Assembly: GCA_019054805.1 (NCBI GenBank)
Contig: JAHQIY010000019.1
Coordinates: 278,001 to 342,000 of the forward strand
Source of the DNA: Brachionus manjavacas
Taxonomy: Eukaryota > Rotifera > Eurotatoria > Ploima > Brachionidae
Reading direction: 5' to 3'
DNA: 64,000 bases
Shown here: positions 1 through 11,994 of the stretch, one piece after another
Position numbering within the stretch: the first letter of the stretch is position 1
How the letters are laid out: each line of letters begins with the position of its first letter
Notes under the pieces: model-generated
What the model saw: only the letters and a program-made list of their open reading frames with translations
What the model was told of the DNA's origin: nothing
Databases searched by the model: none
Translations under genes and position numbers: made by a program

Positions 1-530
1 AATTGGAAAAGATTGTTACATGTGGCACATGTTTAAATAGTTCAAGTTTCAGGAAAAAAGAAGAAATAGTAAGGTAGCAATTACACAATGGAGTTGGGTA
101 TTCAATATATCTTGATTCGAAACCTTCTTGTATTCTTTCACCAGTCTTTCAACCAATGGAATAGAATTACTCAGTCCTGTCCCAACATATTTCTCACTCA
201 ACTCAAAAAGACGATTCGAGACTGTTAGTAACTTTAGTTTATTATTATTATTATTATTATTATTTATTCATAAAATTACGCCAGACTTGGCGATGTTAAA
301 AATAAAATAAAATTGAATACAAGGATTTTTGTACTGTTAGTTTTCCTATTTTTAATTTACAATTATGTTTAAGAAATTAAAATATTAAAATAAATGTTTA
401 CATAAATATTAAATTTATTAAAAGCTTCATGTTGCACGATGTTGGAGGGAGTATCATTTTTTAACTTAAGGATAGATCTTACTGCTGTATTCTTGAATTG
501 CTTGTAGCCACACATTTGTTGACACGCTGA
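1..530 (-). mobile_element. LINE 3' end fragment, interrupted by a smaller insertion
   Basis: Positions 1 to about 238 closely match 52961-53205, the 3' part of the long LINE described at 52800-55220. After an interruption at about 239-417, the match resumes at about 418-500, with the shared stretch beginning AAAAGCTTCATGTTGCACG. The element lies on the minus strand and continues off the left edge. It encodes only degraded remains of the LINE C-terminus. Confidence 0.8.
239..417 (-). mobile_element. Short nested retro-insertion with (TTA)n tail
   Basis: A run of TTA repeats at about 239-268 (an AAT-rich tail on the minus strand) is followed by a small stem around 278-294 (ACGCCAGACTTGGCG). 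This segment splits the surrounding LINE copy, which is uninterrupted at 53195-53215. The sequence TTTA/TTATT on both sides may be a target duplication. The stem plus trinucleotide tail resembles the 3' end at 59101-59150, suggesting a short LINE-derived or SINE-like element. Confidence 0.5.
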
Positions 531-599
531 ATGATTCCTTTTTGCATCAATTTTTGTAAATTTTAGTAAATTAGTAAAATTTAGTAAAAATTGTGATAA

Positions 600-965
600 A
601 ATCAGAAAAATTTTGATAATCAGTTCAATTTACACCATGACAATGACCCAAAACATAACTCATTGTTATGTTCATCCTTTTAAAAAATAATAAACACAAA
701 TTGCGTACTTTATTTACTAAAATTTATCATATAGATAAATAATCTAGTATTAAAAAGATAAAATCACCTCCCAAATCACCAAATATTAACCCAATTGAAT
801 TGTTATGGAATTAGCTAAAAGTTTTTGCATGAAAAAAAAAATTTATCCAATTGTGATCCCATTACAGCTATTAGAGAATTTGAAAAAACAAATACGCCAT
901 TTAAATGTAAAAGATATATTGATCACTTAAAAAAGGTATTCAAAAGTTTATAATTCTTAGGTAAT
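600..965 (+). pseudogene. Tc1/mariner transposase remnant
   Basis: Plus-strand reading around 630-660 gives HHDNDPKH, the hallmark second-Asp region of Tc1/mariner DDE transposases. Around 770-812 it gives SPPKSPNINPIELLWN, matching the conserved SPDLNPIE.LW block. Stops and frame changes are frequent, so the copy is dead. Similar DNDP fragments occur near 23080 and 47620. Confidence 0.75.
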
Positions 966-984
966 TAAAATAGTCATTGAGAAA

Positions 985-1198
985 AACGGCGACTGGTCGG
1001 ATAATTAATAATTGATAATAAAAATGTACCTAAAATTACGTAAAATTTGGTTTTTTTTTTTTCAATTTTCATTTTAATTTACTAAAAAAAAAAAAGAAAA
1101 ATTCCTAAAAATCGCCATTTTTTTATTTTTTTTTTGGCCTTAAATTTTTGAAAATTACGCAAAATTTCGTAAAAACAGTTTATCAATACTGTATTACA
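985..1198. repeat. TACGTAAA-rich non-autonomous element, probable
   Basis: AT-rich sequence with repeated TTACGTAAAA / AAATTACGC motifs on both strands. It ends in CAATACTG followed by TA, which resembles the CAGTACTG + TA termini of the perfect palindrome at 30450-30653. The left boundary is unclear. Confidence 0.3.
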
Positions 1199-2462
1199 AA
1201 TGAATATCGCAAATTGAAGAATGAGGTGAAAACTCAAACAGGGATTGTTTCAAAAGAATATGAGTCCGGTTTAGCAAAAGACAACCACAACCCAAAACGC
1301 CTTTTTGCAGTTGTCAACTAAAAACAAACTATTAAACAGAATGTATCTAATTTATTGGATTCTGATGGAAACAGCTATCCAAATGATAAATAAACAGCTT
1401 AAGCTTTCAACAAGCAATTATCATCAGTTTTTGTTTAAAAGTCTGGTACAGAAGAGCTTCCGTAGTTCGACGAAAGGCCAGTTATAAATTCGAGACTTGA
1501 TTATATCACTTTTTCTCGAGATGAAATAGATAAACGGTTAATGGCATTGAATGAAAATAAAACGCCCGGTATGGATAAGGGACATCCTCTTATGATGAAG
1601 CGATGTGCGGGAAGTTTCTTAAATCCGCCAAATGATATATACAATAAATCGATGGACACGGGCCAAGTGCCGAAACAGTGGCTGATGGCTAATGTGTCAT
1701 CAATTTCAAGAAAAGGTCGGAGAAATGTAAAGTTATGCATTTGGGCAAGTAAAACCCGAGACTTGATTATTAAATTGGTCCACACAAACTTCCAAAAACA
1801 CCTTTCTTGAGAAGGATCTTGGTGTCTTCATTAGCAAAGATCAATGTTATAAAATGAAAGTGGATAAATCAGCTGCCAAGGCCAAATCCATGCTTGGGCT
1901 CATGAAAAGGACATTCGTTTCAATAGACGCTTTTATCTGTAGCAAGCTGTTTAAAACATATGTGAGACCTCATCTCGAATATGCGATTTAAGCTTGGAGA
2001 CCATACCTCTTGAGCGATATAAACACACTTGAAACAGTTCAACGGCGTGCAACAAAATACCAAGCCAGCTGAGAAACAGGAATTATGAGTCAAGATGTGC
2101 AAATCTTGGTCTAACGTCCTTAGAAAAATGACGTCCGAAAGTCGACCTGATTGAGATATACAAGGTTGAACACAGAATTGATGATATCCAATGGCTAGCT
2201 TCACAGAAGGGTCCGGAAAGAAAAGGACAGCTTTGGCTTCTCAAGCCAGAACTTTAAAGAAACAGCCGAATCAGAAGAACTTTCTTCACTAAAGGAGTAC
2301 CGAAGCACTGGAATAAGCTTCCAGAAAATTTGGTAAAGCGCTGAGTGTCAATGCTTTTAAAAATGGTCTTGGCGAACTAAGCACGACTGCATATAGAGCT
2401 AAAGCTCTTTAATGGAAGCAGTTCCATTTACTCGCGGTCGATCCCTGACCGTGTTTTACTTA
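1198..2462 (+). mobile_element. LINE (CR1/L2-like) copy, decayed, with internal deletion
   Basis: Plus-strand reading shows NPKRLF and then a reverse-transcriptase start (LNENKTPGMDKGHPLM, then SMDTGQVPKQW, near 1541-1690). At about 1710 the reading jumps directly to the C-terminal part (DLGVFISKDQ, YVRPHLEYAI near 1820-1990). The central RT motifs, including the YADD region, are therefore missing. Several stops are present. The tail near 2385-2460 has two small stems (GAGCTAAAGCTC and GGAACTGCTTCC-like) typical of 3' UTRs of these elements. Confidence 0.75.
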
Positions 2463-2489
2463 AATATTATAAATTCATTTTTCGATAAA

Positions 2490-3010
2490 TTTTCGGCATG
2501 TTGAAGTTTATGATCAAAACTTTATACCAAATTGCTCATTTTATATTTAATAATAAATTTCCTGAAGATTTAGGTAGAATTTTATAAAATTCTTGATGTA
2601 ACATTGATAAACATAGTTTGTTAAATTATAATTTCAAAAAAAAAAAATTTAAATTAATAGTTTGTTCAAAATTAACTAAAATGATCGATTATTTTTGATT
2701 TTTTAGTAAAGTTAATAATGCAAATAAATAAATTTTTTTCTTAACATAAAATATTATTTGTTTTTTTAATTTTATTATCTTTGCGTAGTTAAGTTTTTTG
2801 TCTTTCGGAATTGTACTCTTTTTAATTCTAAAAATCGATTATTAATCCATTTATTTTATGATCAACTTAAAATAATTCTTTGAGACTGTAGCATAATATG
2901 TTAAATCATTACCAATAAAAAAAAAATCATTTCGTTAATTTAAGAAATTATTGTGCTTACTTTTTAATTGAGCATTTGATCATTTGATCATAAACTTCAA
3001 CATGCCAAAT
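2490..3010. mobile_element. MITE with ~24-bp perfect terminal inverted repeats
   Basis: Left arm 2495-2518 begins GGCATGTTGAAGTTTATG. The right arm 2983-3006 is its exact reverse complement. A second short complementary block (TTGCTCATTTTA / TTGAGCA) lies inside each arm. The roughly 470-bp interior is AT-rich and non-coding, so this is a non-autonomous DNA element. No certain target duplication was identified. Confidence 0.65.
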
Positions 3011-3195
3011 TTTCTTGAACTAAACATTTGAAAAAAAAGATAAAATAAATTAATTTATGAATAAAAAATTTATTTTCTACTTTAAAAACATTTAGATTAA
3101 AAAATTAGGTTAATTCTTTTAAATACAATAGTTATCTTCGTAATCTTTTGAGAATATAAGCAGCCTGAAAATTAAAAAATTAAAATTTTTAAAGT

Positions 3196-3700
3196 TTAAT
3201 TAATTAAAAATTGTTGGCCTACGTCAACGAAATAAAAATTTTTGTGCGAGAATATAATTTTCCTAAAAAAAGACAAATTGGATGAAGGAGCAATAAAATG
3301 CTGGTGCAGGTGGTTTATGGTGTTTAATGGAGGCCAGTTAAAGCCACTTCTTAAATCATTCAAATCGACATTTAATTCTTTCATTTTGTTGATACCAGCT
3401 TCATTCATTTTCTCAACTTTGAAAAAAATTGAAAAAAAAATTTATTTGTGTTTTTTTTACCTAAATTAACATGATTTGCTGACAAGTGTTTGGCATTTGT
3501 TATATGCTCCTTGGGAAGTACAAGTATATGATTTTCGCTCGCTGGAAATTTATCTTTTATAATTATGATTTCATCATCCTTTGTTGAGAAAAAATAAAAT
3601 TTCATTCAACAATTGTTTTTCTACAAACTTCATGTAAAATGTCGGCCTCTTTGTCAATTTTGTGAATAATTCGACAAAAAACACACTTTGGTTCACTCAT
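3196..3700 (-). CDS. HINT3: Histidine-triad nucleotide-binding protein (HINT3-like)
   Basis: Three exons: 3700-3629, 3578-3461 and 3416-3196, with introns of 50 and 44 bp and GT-AG ends. Phases close to give 136 residues. HIT proteins are nucleotide hydrolases; HINT3 acts on adenosine phosphoramidates and acyl-adenylates. The N-terminus has the CVFCRI motif (a C..C pair). The middle has HILVLPKEHI, and the C-terminus carries the histidine triad HLHQHFI that forms the active site. The final segment (FFRKIIFSHKNFYFV) matches the HINT3 subgroup rather than HINT1. It is shorter than the human protein of about 180 residues. The start was chosen because the ATG at 3700 precedes the first zinc-like Cys pair and a TTTTTTAG splice acceptor lies just 2 nt upstream. 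It lies about 200 bp downstream of KDM4 on the same strand. The family call is solid; the substrate is inferred. Confidence 0.86.
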
Positions 3701-3896
3701 TTCTAAAAAATTTTTCAAGCATTACTCATTTAAAATTTTTGAAATTTTAAAACAAATTTAATTGTTTTAATAGTTAAAAGAAGATCAAAAAATTCTAATG
3801 TTAAAATCGTTTATTCAAGAATTTAAAATATTTAAAAATTTCTTTATTAAAATTTTAAAAAAGACTATTGTAAGACGAATATTTTATTTACATAAT

Positions 3897-6800
3897 TTAC
3901 TTCATCAAATCCTGAATAGTTGGACAAGGTGGATCATCATGTGTTTGACCAACTGTATCGTACTCAATTTTGGCTTTTTTTGGGTATTTTTTAATTTTAG
4001 TTGGCGGCAAGCGCTTACTTTTAGCCGTCTGACGCTTAGGCATCTCATTTTCTTGGACAACGGGCTGCAACTCTTTATGAAGCTTTTTTACCGCTTCTCC
4101 GCCATTCTCCTCCTCTAGCTTGAGTACAAAAATAAATTTTATTCGAGAAAAAAAATTTCCTACCGTGTACAAATAGGTTTGATTTACGCCTAGAAATGTT
4201 GATGTGTATACAGAATTGTCATCCCATTTAACATTAACTATACTACCTGGACTCGGTACACCACTAAAATCCTGTGAAAAAGAAATGAAAAAAATTTCCA
4301 AAAATTTTAAAATTCATTTTGATTTACTAAAATGTCTTCCGGTAACATATCATTACTATATGTTCCATCACCAAAATCAACTTGATAAAAAATTTGCTCG
4401 ACAAAATCTAGCACTTTATACAATTTATTGTCATATTTGACTCGGCAACCAATTTGGTAAGCTATTTGCTTCTTGGCTAAACAGCACTCATTGCTCAAAT
4501 ACGCATGGTCACAACAAAGAGCGGTGGTAAGCTTAGGCCAATCATTCTGGTCAAAGACACATTTGTCACGGGTTTGTTTCAGGGCACAAGTCACATGGAA
4601 ACAATTGTCACAATCAAATATGTCACATTTTACCGTAAAACCATGTGCATTAGAGCAGTATTGACAGGAAGAATTTTTCTTCAGCTCATTAAAAATGGCA
4701 CCTGATCTAGTCTTAGGATCTTTGAAAGACACTCCAGTTGTCGCTATGCTGCAAGTCACATGAACCCATTTGTTCTTGTCCTCGCATTGTTTGAGCGCCC
4801 CTGTTTTCTGTGAGCATAAACAGCATACAGGCTCGGGCCTATTCTTTCCAACTAGCCAAATGCATTTGTCACACAGCCAACTGGACCTGCCTTCTACTCC
4901 ACCACCCCCATATATGTCAGTACCATGCAAACTGCCAAAATAACAATTTTGATGTACCATTAACTTGCACGCCTTGCACTCCAGCAGACAATCAATCTTT
5001 TTGCCAAATAGCTCGTCGAAGTTTTGTTCGCTAACATTTTTTAAAAAACAAATTTCCGGTATCAGTATTTCAGAATTGATGGTTTTTTTAGGTGTCATCG
5101 ATTCGTTTGGGTTTATTTTTGAATGCTTGAATAAAAAACATATTGAACAATGAGGATAAAATGTTGATTCAAGTCGATTTGTTTCGATTGTTTCTTTATT
5201 TTTAATTTCATTTATTAAATTATCATCTAAATCTTTGAAAAAAATTTAAAAAAAAATTAATTATTTTTTATTTTATTTTATTACATGGCTTTAAAGTCGG
5301 ACAAATAGAGTTTAACTCATTAGTATTTGATTTAAGTATTTGGGCATAAGGTTTGTCTATAGACTCGATTAGTTCTAACACCTTGACCATTGAAAGCTTG
5401 ACTAAACTGATATCGTTTTGATCAGATGTGATGGAAGCTGAATTTTTTATTACTTTTGTTATAAGCTCGATCATGCCAGGGTTGTATCTGAGTTTTAGAA
5501 AATGATTAAAATTCGAAGATTGGTTCGAGTTGGCTCTTCGCTTAAGCCAAAGGCTACTCTTCCACTTGTCGTACTGTTCCGGCTGATACTTTTTGACAAA
5601 TATTTCCATGTTGATTTTGACCATGTCAGGTCGACACATACACTTAAATTAGCTCATGAGATTATAAATTTTCAACAGCATTTAATTAATTTTAAAAATT
5701 TCTGATACATTTGTTCAAAAATGTTTTCTTTCTTTTGATATTTAAGATTTCTATTTTTTGTGAAATTTATTTTTCTTTTCCATTTTAATATTTTATCTTA
5801 TCGCTTAATTGGGTAAAATGAATTATATCTTATAAGCTAGAAAAAGTTATTATTTATTCAAGTATAAAAAATAAATATCAACTTTAGCTTAAAGCAGTCT
5901 TGTACAAAAGTAAAAAAAAAAGTGAAAATAATCAAGTCTAAAAGCTGTAGATCATCATAAATTCAAAATAAAATTTAATCGATATGAAAAATTACAGTAT
6001 CAAGGCTTCTTAGAGAAAAAGCATTCTAAACTTCAGATACTCAAGTCAAAATTTTAAATTCAATATCAACTACAAATATATATTTTTATCTTTTTTTATT
6101 TTTTTTCTGAACATATTATAAATAAAATAATTAAATTAATGAAAACAAAACACATCTAATAAATTTACACCTTTTATCAAATAAATTGCAAATAAAATTT
6201 TAAAAGCTCAATATATTTTTTTATTGATAAAAATTTAAATACCTATCCAATTAGTAAATTACTTCAAATTCTTTTTAAGAAAAGTGAACATTTTTATATC
6301 GGCAGAACATAATAAAAAAAAATTCAATTACAATCATCGTCATACTCAGCATGCAATCCGTCGATCAGACCAAATTGAGTGAAAGCGTATTACTCAGTCC
6401 TGAAGACGAAACTCTTAATGATGCGGAGTCATTTCCATTTTGAATGTAACAAGAATATAAGAGTTAAGAATATTGAGTTTAAACTACCTGAATTTTTGTT
6501 AATTTTAAGGAAATGGAATCGAAAGTGCAAAACGGTGAGATAAACGGGAATTTTTGGAATTAAAGAGCAAACCAGATGGGATAAGTCGATACTTATTGAT
6601 ACAAACTAAGTAAGTATTTCTTAAAAAATTTTTTTTTTAATATTATTAATATTTGTCTTTTTGGAATTGATGAATTTCAAAAATATTGGAATGAATATAC
6701 CATTGAACAACAAGCCAAAGCGAGGAGCAAAAAAAAACAAGATCTACAACATCAACCACCTGACTGTATTCAAAACAAAGAAAATGCTTTTCTTGAATCT

Positions 6801-9511
6801 GACGATGACTGGGATTTAGAATCAGAATCTGCTAAAAATATCATCTGAAAAACAAAATCCGAATGATGCAGTTTTATCTATTGAAAATATTTTTAAAACT
6901 TGTAATGCTGTCATGAAGAAAAAAAGAGGTTTCTACTATCCAAATGGTTGTACTAAGAAAAAAAATTAAATTTTTTTGTAGATTTTTTTTGAAGTTTTCG
7001 TTTACTAAATAAGTGTTTTTTTATTGATTAGAACGAAAAAATAATTTTTTTTGATATTTTTACTTTTATTATGTTTATTTTAAATAAAAAATTGACACAC
7101 TATTAACTTTATTATTTTTTTAAATTATCTTTTTTCCAATACCTTTAAAAGATGGCTCTGATTAAATAAAATTAAAATTCAACACCGCTTTTATTTAAAT
7201 TCCCTTCATAGTAATAAGAGTTTATTTTTCTAGATATCAAAACATTTAGGTATTAAATCTTTATAAATGTATTTTTTGATTTTGATAGTTAAAGTTAAAG
7301 TGAAAATCAGATGCCAATTTTTTAATTTAAAAAAATGCATTTAATACAACCAAAATCATAAATTTCAAAATGAACTTATATTCCTCATCCATAAATAAAA
7401 ATTAAATCAAGTTTAATTAAATTAAATTAAAAGGAATAAGGAATTAAATTTTGTTAAAGAGTCAGTGTTCGGATTTATTTTTATGAAGAAACCGAGTTTT
7501 GAATTTTAGAAAATCTTGAAGGAAAAGAATGCAAAGTACAGAAATTATGTATACTTCGTTCATTCGATAAAGTAATTTCTTTATAACTTAGCATTTGATA
7601 ATATAAATAAATACATTTTGCTGATAAGTTGAACAAACATGTTTAAGGTAATACAAAAGTCCTTTATCATGTTTATCTTGGTCAAGTTTAAAAATTGTGC
7701 GACTCATAAAATCTCCTGGAAAAGCAAAAAAGATCTTTGGAAGAATTTTGATTCCACGATGTTTAAACTTTTCTGCATGTCTTTGGTAATGCCAATTATG
7801 GAATGTGGTGTGAGCATTTGGATTTGTTATCTTGAAAGTAATAAAAAGTAACTGGAAAAATTCCAGCAAAGAGCTGATCCCATATTTAAAAATTCTAAAT
7901 TACGAAGACTAAAAGGAACATGAAGAGGTCTTTTAGAAATGTGATTAATGATTTAGAGACTGTAAATTTGATGAATCGTGTCAGGTAAAATTCAGCAAAA
8001 ATTACTTTAATTTAGAGGATAAGTTTAAATTTTTTTTAAGAAAACTCATCCAAAATCACCCCGCACACTTCAATTACACCACAGAGCCCAAAGTTATTGG
8101 AAAATTTTACCAAAGAAAGCTGAAGAAGTTAAATTTTTTGAGTCTTTGTCTCACGATTTTAATCCACTTGGTGAACTCGCTACTACTAATACCACAAACT
8201 ATTGTTCTATGGGCCATGTGAATTTTAGACAAAAAAAAATGAAATTTTTTTTCCCAAGAGACCAAAATCGATTCTACAAATTTTAGCTGATCCATTCAAT
8301 GTATCACCTTGAACCAACTTCAAAAAAAAAATCAGAACAAATTTAAGACCCTTATAAAAAAATTCCAAGTTTTTTTTTTTCATGTTTTTTTTTCATTTTT
8401 TTTAATATTTTCATAAAATTAGAAGTTAACTGAAAATTGAGAAAAAATACAATTTTTTTAGTTTCAACTATTTAAAAATGTGCATAAAATTTTCTATTCT
8501 GACTTTAATTTAGCTAATTAATTTTAAAATCAGCTGATCTCGCTAAAAATACTCACATGTGATGCTACTTTTCCGAAATCAATCCATCTCTCAGTGGCAA
8601 AATTAGTAGATTCAGCACAATTAAAGCCATGATTATATCCAGCATGATAGCTGTACGGGAAAGTGATCATAATCTCGCCGGCCTCTTGAACCCCCTAGGA
8701 AATTCCTTTAAAAAAATCCAATCAAACAAATCACGTGACTTACCTTATAAAATGGTATAGAATATTTACTAAGTATTCTAGGACTTATAATAGTCATTTT
8801 ATGTCTGAGAAAAGCAGGACACTCTCGCGTATTATTCGGGAAAAATCCTCCCGCTAGCCTCTCAAGTCTTTTGCCGTGCTCAGGCGGCACCACGTACCAC
8901 GACTTGGGCTTGCCAAAATGCAAATAATTAATACTATACAAATCCATGTCTTCAGTGTGCCAGGCGAATGACGCCTTCCACATGCCAAAATACAAGTAGG
9001 CTGTGTTCACTCCTTCTATGGTTAATCTGCACTCATCCTTTAAATCATCAAGTATAGATCCAAGTTTGTTTATGTTCCAGTACGGCTGATCCGAATCGGT
9101 AAGTGTGCCGGATATGTCTGCGGCATAAATTGCCGGATTGAATGTTAAATTTTTCCAGTATTTGCGCTCCAACTCTGCATAGTCTTTGTGCAATGGTGTC
9201 TGATAGTTTTTGCTGTTTGCCAGCTTCTCAAACTCGCGCAAATAGAGCGCCTTTGTTTGAATATTGTACTGGGTGTATATTCCTTCTTTTCCCTCTACGC
9301 GTTGACTTATCGGGGTCTTGATCTTAAAGTTTTCAATGGTGTTGTAGCCGGATTTTCTAGGCACCCATTGGGCCGGGGGTACTATCTTGGCCAAGCCTAT
9401 TTTGTGCGCGCCTCGACTCTCTATGTAGCTTACATATGACTTGAAGTCTTTGAATTGGTCAAATGTGGGCCGGAACACTGGTATCTGGTTGCTTGGTTCA
9501 TCCAGTTCCAT
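3897..9511 (-). CDS. KDM4: JmjC histone lysine demethylase KDM4 (JMJD2)
   Basis: Six exons: 9511-8744, 8694-8557, 5642-5285, 5232-4328, 4271-4164 and 4118-3897. All have GT-AG borders and matching phases, giving 832 residues. KDM4 enzymes are Fe(II)/2-oxoglutarate dioxygenases that remove methyl groups from H3K9/H3K36 in the nucleus. A JmjN domain lies at about 10-52 and a JmjC domain at about 150-305. The Fe ligands are H185 and E187 ([10 protein letters not shown]) and H273 ([10 protein letters not shown]). The family zinc site is complete: C231, H237, C303 and C305. Exon 4 encodes a PHD finger ([17 protein letters not shown]) followed by an extended PHD ([19 protein letters not shown]) and the first half of the hybrid double Tudor domain ([15 protein letters not shown]). 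Exons 5-6 finish Tudor ([10 protein letters not shown]) and add a short basic tail. Intron 4119-4163 is 45 bp with no stop, so retention would still read through. Intron 5643-8556 is large and holds transposon debris. Confidence 0.94.
6351..6970 (+). pseudogene. Decayed coding-like sequence of unknown family inside the KDM4 intron
   Basis: On the plus strand, antisense to KDM4, an ATG at 6351 opens [19 protein letters not shown] followed by ETLNDAES and then a stop. Coding-like peptides continue in other frames: [14 protein letters not shown] (near 6560), [19 protein letters not shown] (near 6670) and a later acidic and basic segment to about 6968. I do not recognise the family. The opening resembles a second sequence at 17932 in a PMCA intron ([15 protein letters not shown]). 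Frame breaks suggest a pseudogene or an unspliced multi-exon relic. No transposase or RT motif was seen in it. Confidence 0.4.
7635..8000 (+). mobile_element. LINE C-terminal fragment in KDM4 intron, antisense to the gene
   Basis: Plus-strand reading of 7639-7851 and a shifted frame to about 7915 gives [20 protein letters not shown] followed by [10 protein letters not shown]. This is the standard post-RT segment of CR1/L2-type LINEs (R.IlEY...W.. L..vQ.ra). Stops and a frame change show that it is dead. Confidence 0.65.
8556..8740 (-). other. KDM4 splice sites around exon 2
   Basis: The exon 1 donor is AAG|GTAAGT at 8744/8743. The exon 2 acceptor is CCTAG|GGG at 8695/8694. The exon 2 donor is CAT|GTGAGT at 8557/8556. 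These join IPFYK to GVQEAG, and then SH to CMCRPD across a 2.9-kb intron. This restores the complete JmjC core and its zinc-binding Cys pair, which is the strongest check on the model. Confidence 0.85.
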
Positions 9512-11515
9512 TATGTATCAACAGAATTTATTCTTATTCTCAATTATTATAATTTATGATATTATGTTCAGCCAAATCATATTTTGCGCCTTTTCTAATT
9601 CAAACATTACATTCAAGACAAATTTATGCACTCTTCTCTTTGATAAAAATCACGGAAGGCAAAGTTTATTTAGTCTTTTTTTTATCTCAATTAAAAAAAA
9701 AAATTTCATAATATTTTTTATTAAAAATGGCAGAATTAAATGTAAAAATAATTTTGTCTTAATTTAATTCTAAGTTTAAAATAAAATGTTTTTTATGGAT
9801 TCTGTTCAAATTAATCAATTTTCGGTAAAAATTAATTCTTAACAAAAAAAAGACAAAATTAAAAAGCGTTTTAATTTTGTTTTGAATGCTTCATCCAAAC
9901 CTGAAAAGGTTTTAGCACCTTCCCTTGGTACCATATTTCTCATGTTTCTTAAGGCCTGCTTAACATATGAATTTTTAAGACTTTAAGCTAAGAGCAATGG
10001 AGCTGGTGCAATACAAAATTTTTTTTTATGAAAGTGCTATATAATTGAGTTAAAATTGTTTAAGGTGAAAATGGATTTGTTAAATTTGAAATCAGCCTCT
10101 TCAAAATTCTGTAAGTGAATAACTCATTTTTTTCAACTTTTTATTATGGTGTGCATATTGCAGAGGAAATTCAGGGTTTTTGCAGAGGATGAATTTAGAT
10201 TTAAAAAGTTTAATTTCACCTTAAAAATCTTCACTTTATTTATATCACTTTCATAAGGAATTTTATCATTAATCTACAATTTTGCTACAGCCCAATCGCT
10301 CCAAAATTGCACTCTCAAAAATTTAAGAGACAATTCTTAAAATATAAAATTTACAAAAAAGTTATCTTATTTTCGGATTTGTATCCGCTTTTTTGTCATA
10401 TGATATCCGGAAAATAAAGAACAAATTGTCAGCGTTTTCCGGCCTTTTTTTAATTTTTTTTTGTTAAACAGAAATTTTGACTTGAATTTCTTTTTTTTAA
10501 ATTATTCAAAAAAAGATGTTTGACAATTTTTTTGGTCAATTTTTTTAATACAGCAAATTATTTAATATTTTTTTTAAATAAATTTTTATTAGCCTAAATA
10601 TTTTCGGTAACCATAAATTCTTTAGATACGCTAAGCATCTGTCACATTTTAATCCTTTATGTTTTTTTTAATATTAAACACTTGTGTTTGGACAAGTTCA
10701 TTTGCAAATTTAAAATTTAACATTTATTACAAAATATTTAAAATTAAATTTAAAAATAGATTTTTTTGATTTTTCAAAAGCAACGAAAAAGCTTTTTATT
10801 TAAATTTTATTTGGTTTATTTAAATAGGAAAAAAACATCTGATCTAATTTTTTTTAATAATTAAAAAAAAAAATATAATTAATTAAATTAATTTTTTTTC
10901 AACAAACGTAATTTTCTTATTGAATTCTAGTCTTGTACATCATTTTGAAACAACTTCTGTTATGCATTCATCGTTATCTTCTTCAACTTTAATGTTTTTT
11001 TATTTTTTGTTCTTTTTTATAGAATTTGCATAAAGTACAGTTATGATTTAAAAAAGGTCGAAAAACTTAGATTTTTCTCAATTTTCGTGTTTTTTTTTAG
11101 AATTTTAACTAAAAATTTAAAAAAAAAATTTTCTTAATTTTGCGTAAATTTTTATTTTTATTTGGTAAAATTTCTGTAAAAATAAATGTTTAAAAAATAT
11201 CTACTTTAAAGCATATTTTACTGATTCAAGCATTATTGATTCGATATTATTTAAAAAAGTATTTAATCCCAAAAATTTTTCTTTTTATATTCCCTGAATA
11301 GAATAAAATTTTTAAAATTTTCGAAAATTTATTTTAAATTAAATTCTAAAGTTAAGTTTTTTAAAATTTTTTATCATTCAAACCTTTGAAACATTGATTT
11401 TTTTGCTATCTTTTTCCCAGTATGACCTTTTGAAATTGAACTGAACTTCATAATAGCCCTATAAGAGCTTATCTTTTCAAAAAATAAATTTAGATAAATA
11501 TTTCAATTTATTTGT
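9512..11515. other. Intergenic, AT-rich; one short coding-like fragment
   Basis: Mostly homopolymer-rich, AT-rich sequence without supported genes. On the minus strand at about 9985-9845 an open stretch of about 45 codons has coding-like composition, including the peptide YVKQALRNMRNMVPREGAK. I cannot assign it, and a stop lies just upstream. Scattered TTTACG/CGTAAA motifs near 11090-11200 recall the palindromic MITE family. Confidence 0.4.
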
Positions 11516-11994
11516 ATAGTAATTCAGGGTTGAACCGCTAATGGGGTAAAACCGTGAATTCTTCTTTGAATGACTATAACTTTTCTTTGAAAAAAAATTT
11601 TTCTTTTAAATAAAAAAAGCATATAAAGAACGTCTTTGTTAATAAAAATGATCAATAAAAAAAATATCTTATATATCGTATATATCTTTTTTTTTTTTTT
11701 TATTTTATTTAAACGACTAATCTTCGCTACTTAAAAGAAAATGCCGATCCTCAAAAAAAAACTTTCTTGATAATTGGTAAAAATTTGAATAAAGAACACT
11801 GTTGTATGTATTCTTTGATGCTGATTACGAATTTCTTATTGAAAAATTCAAAAACTTAACCAATTTTCTGTTATTTTAAAATAAAATAAGTTTAAGAAAA
11901 AAATGGGATTGGGGTTAAACCGTTAATTTCATTTATTGCAATAAAAAGTGTGAATTTTCTATTTGATTGATATTTAAAAAAAAACTTTTTAAAA

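Noticed and set aside
3196..9511. HINT3 and KDM4 as an operon
   Set aside because: They are close and on the same strand, but HINT3 has its own acceptor-like site and unrelated function. A 200-bp gap alone does not show co-transcription.
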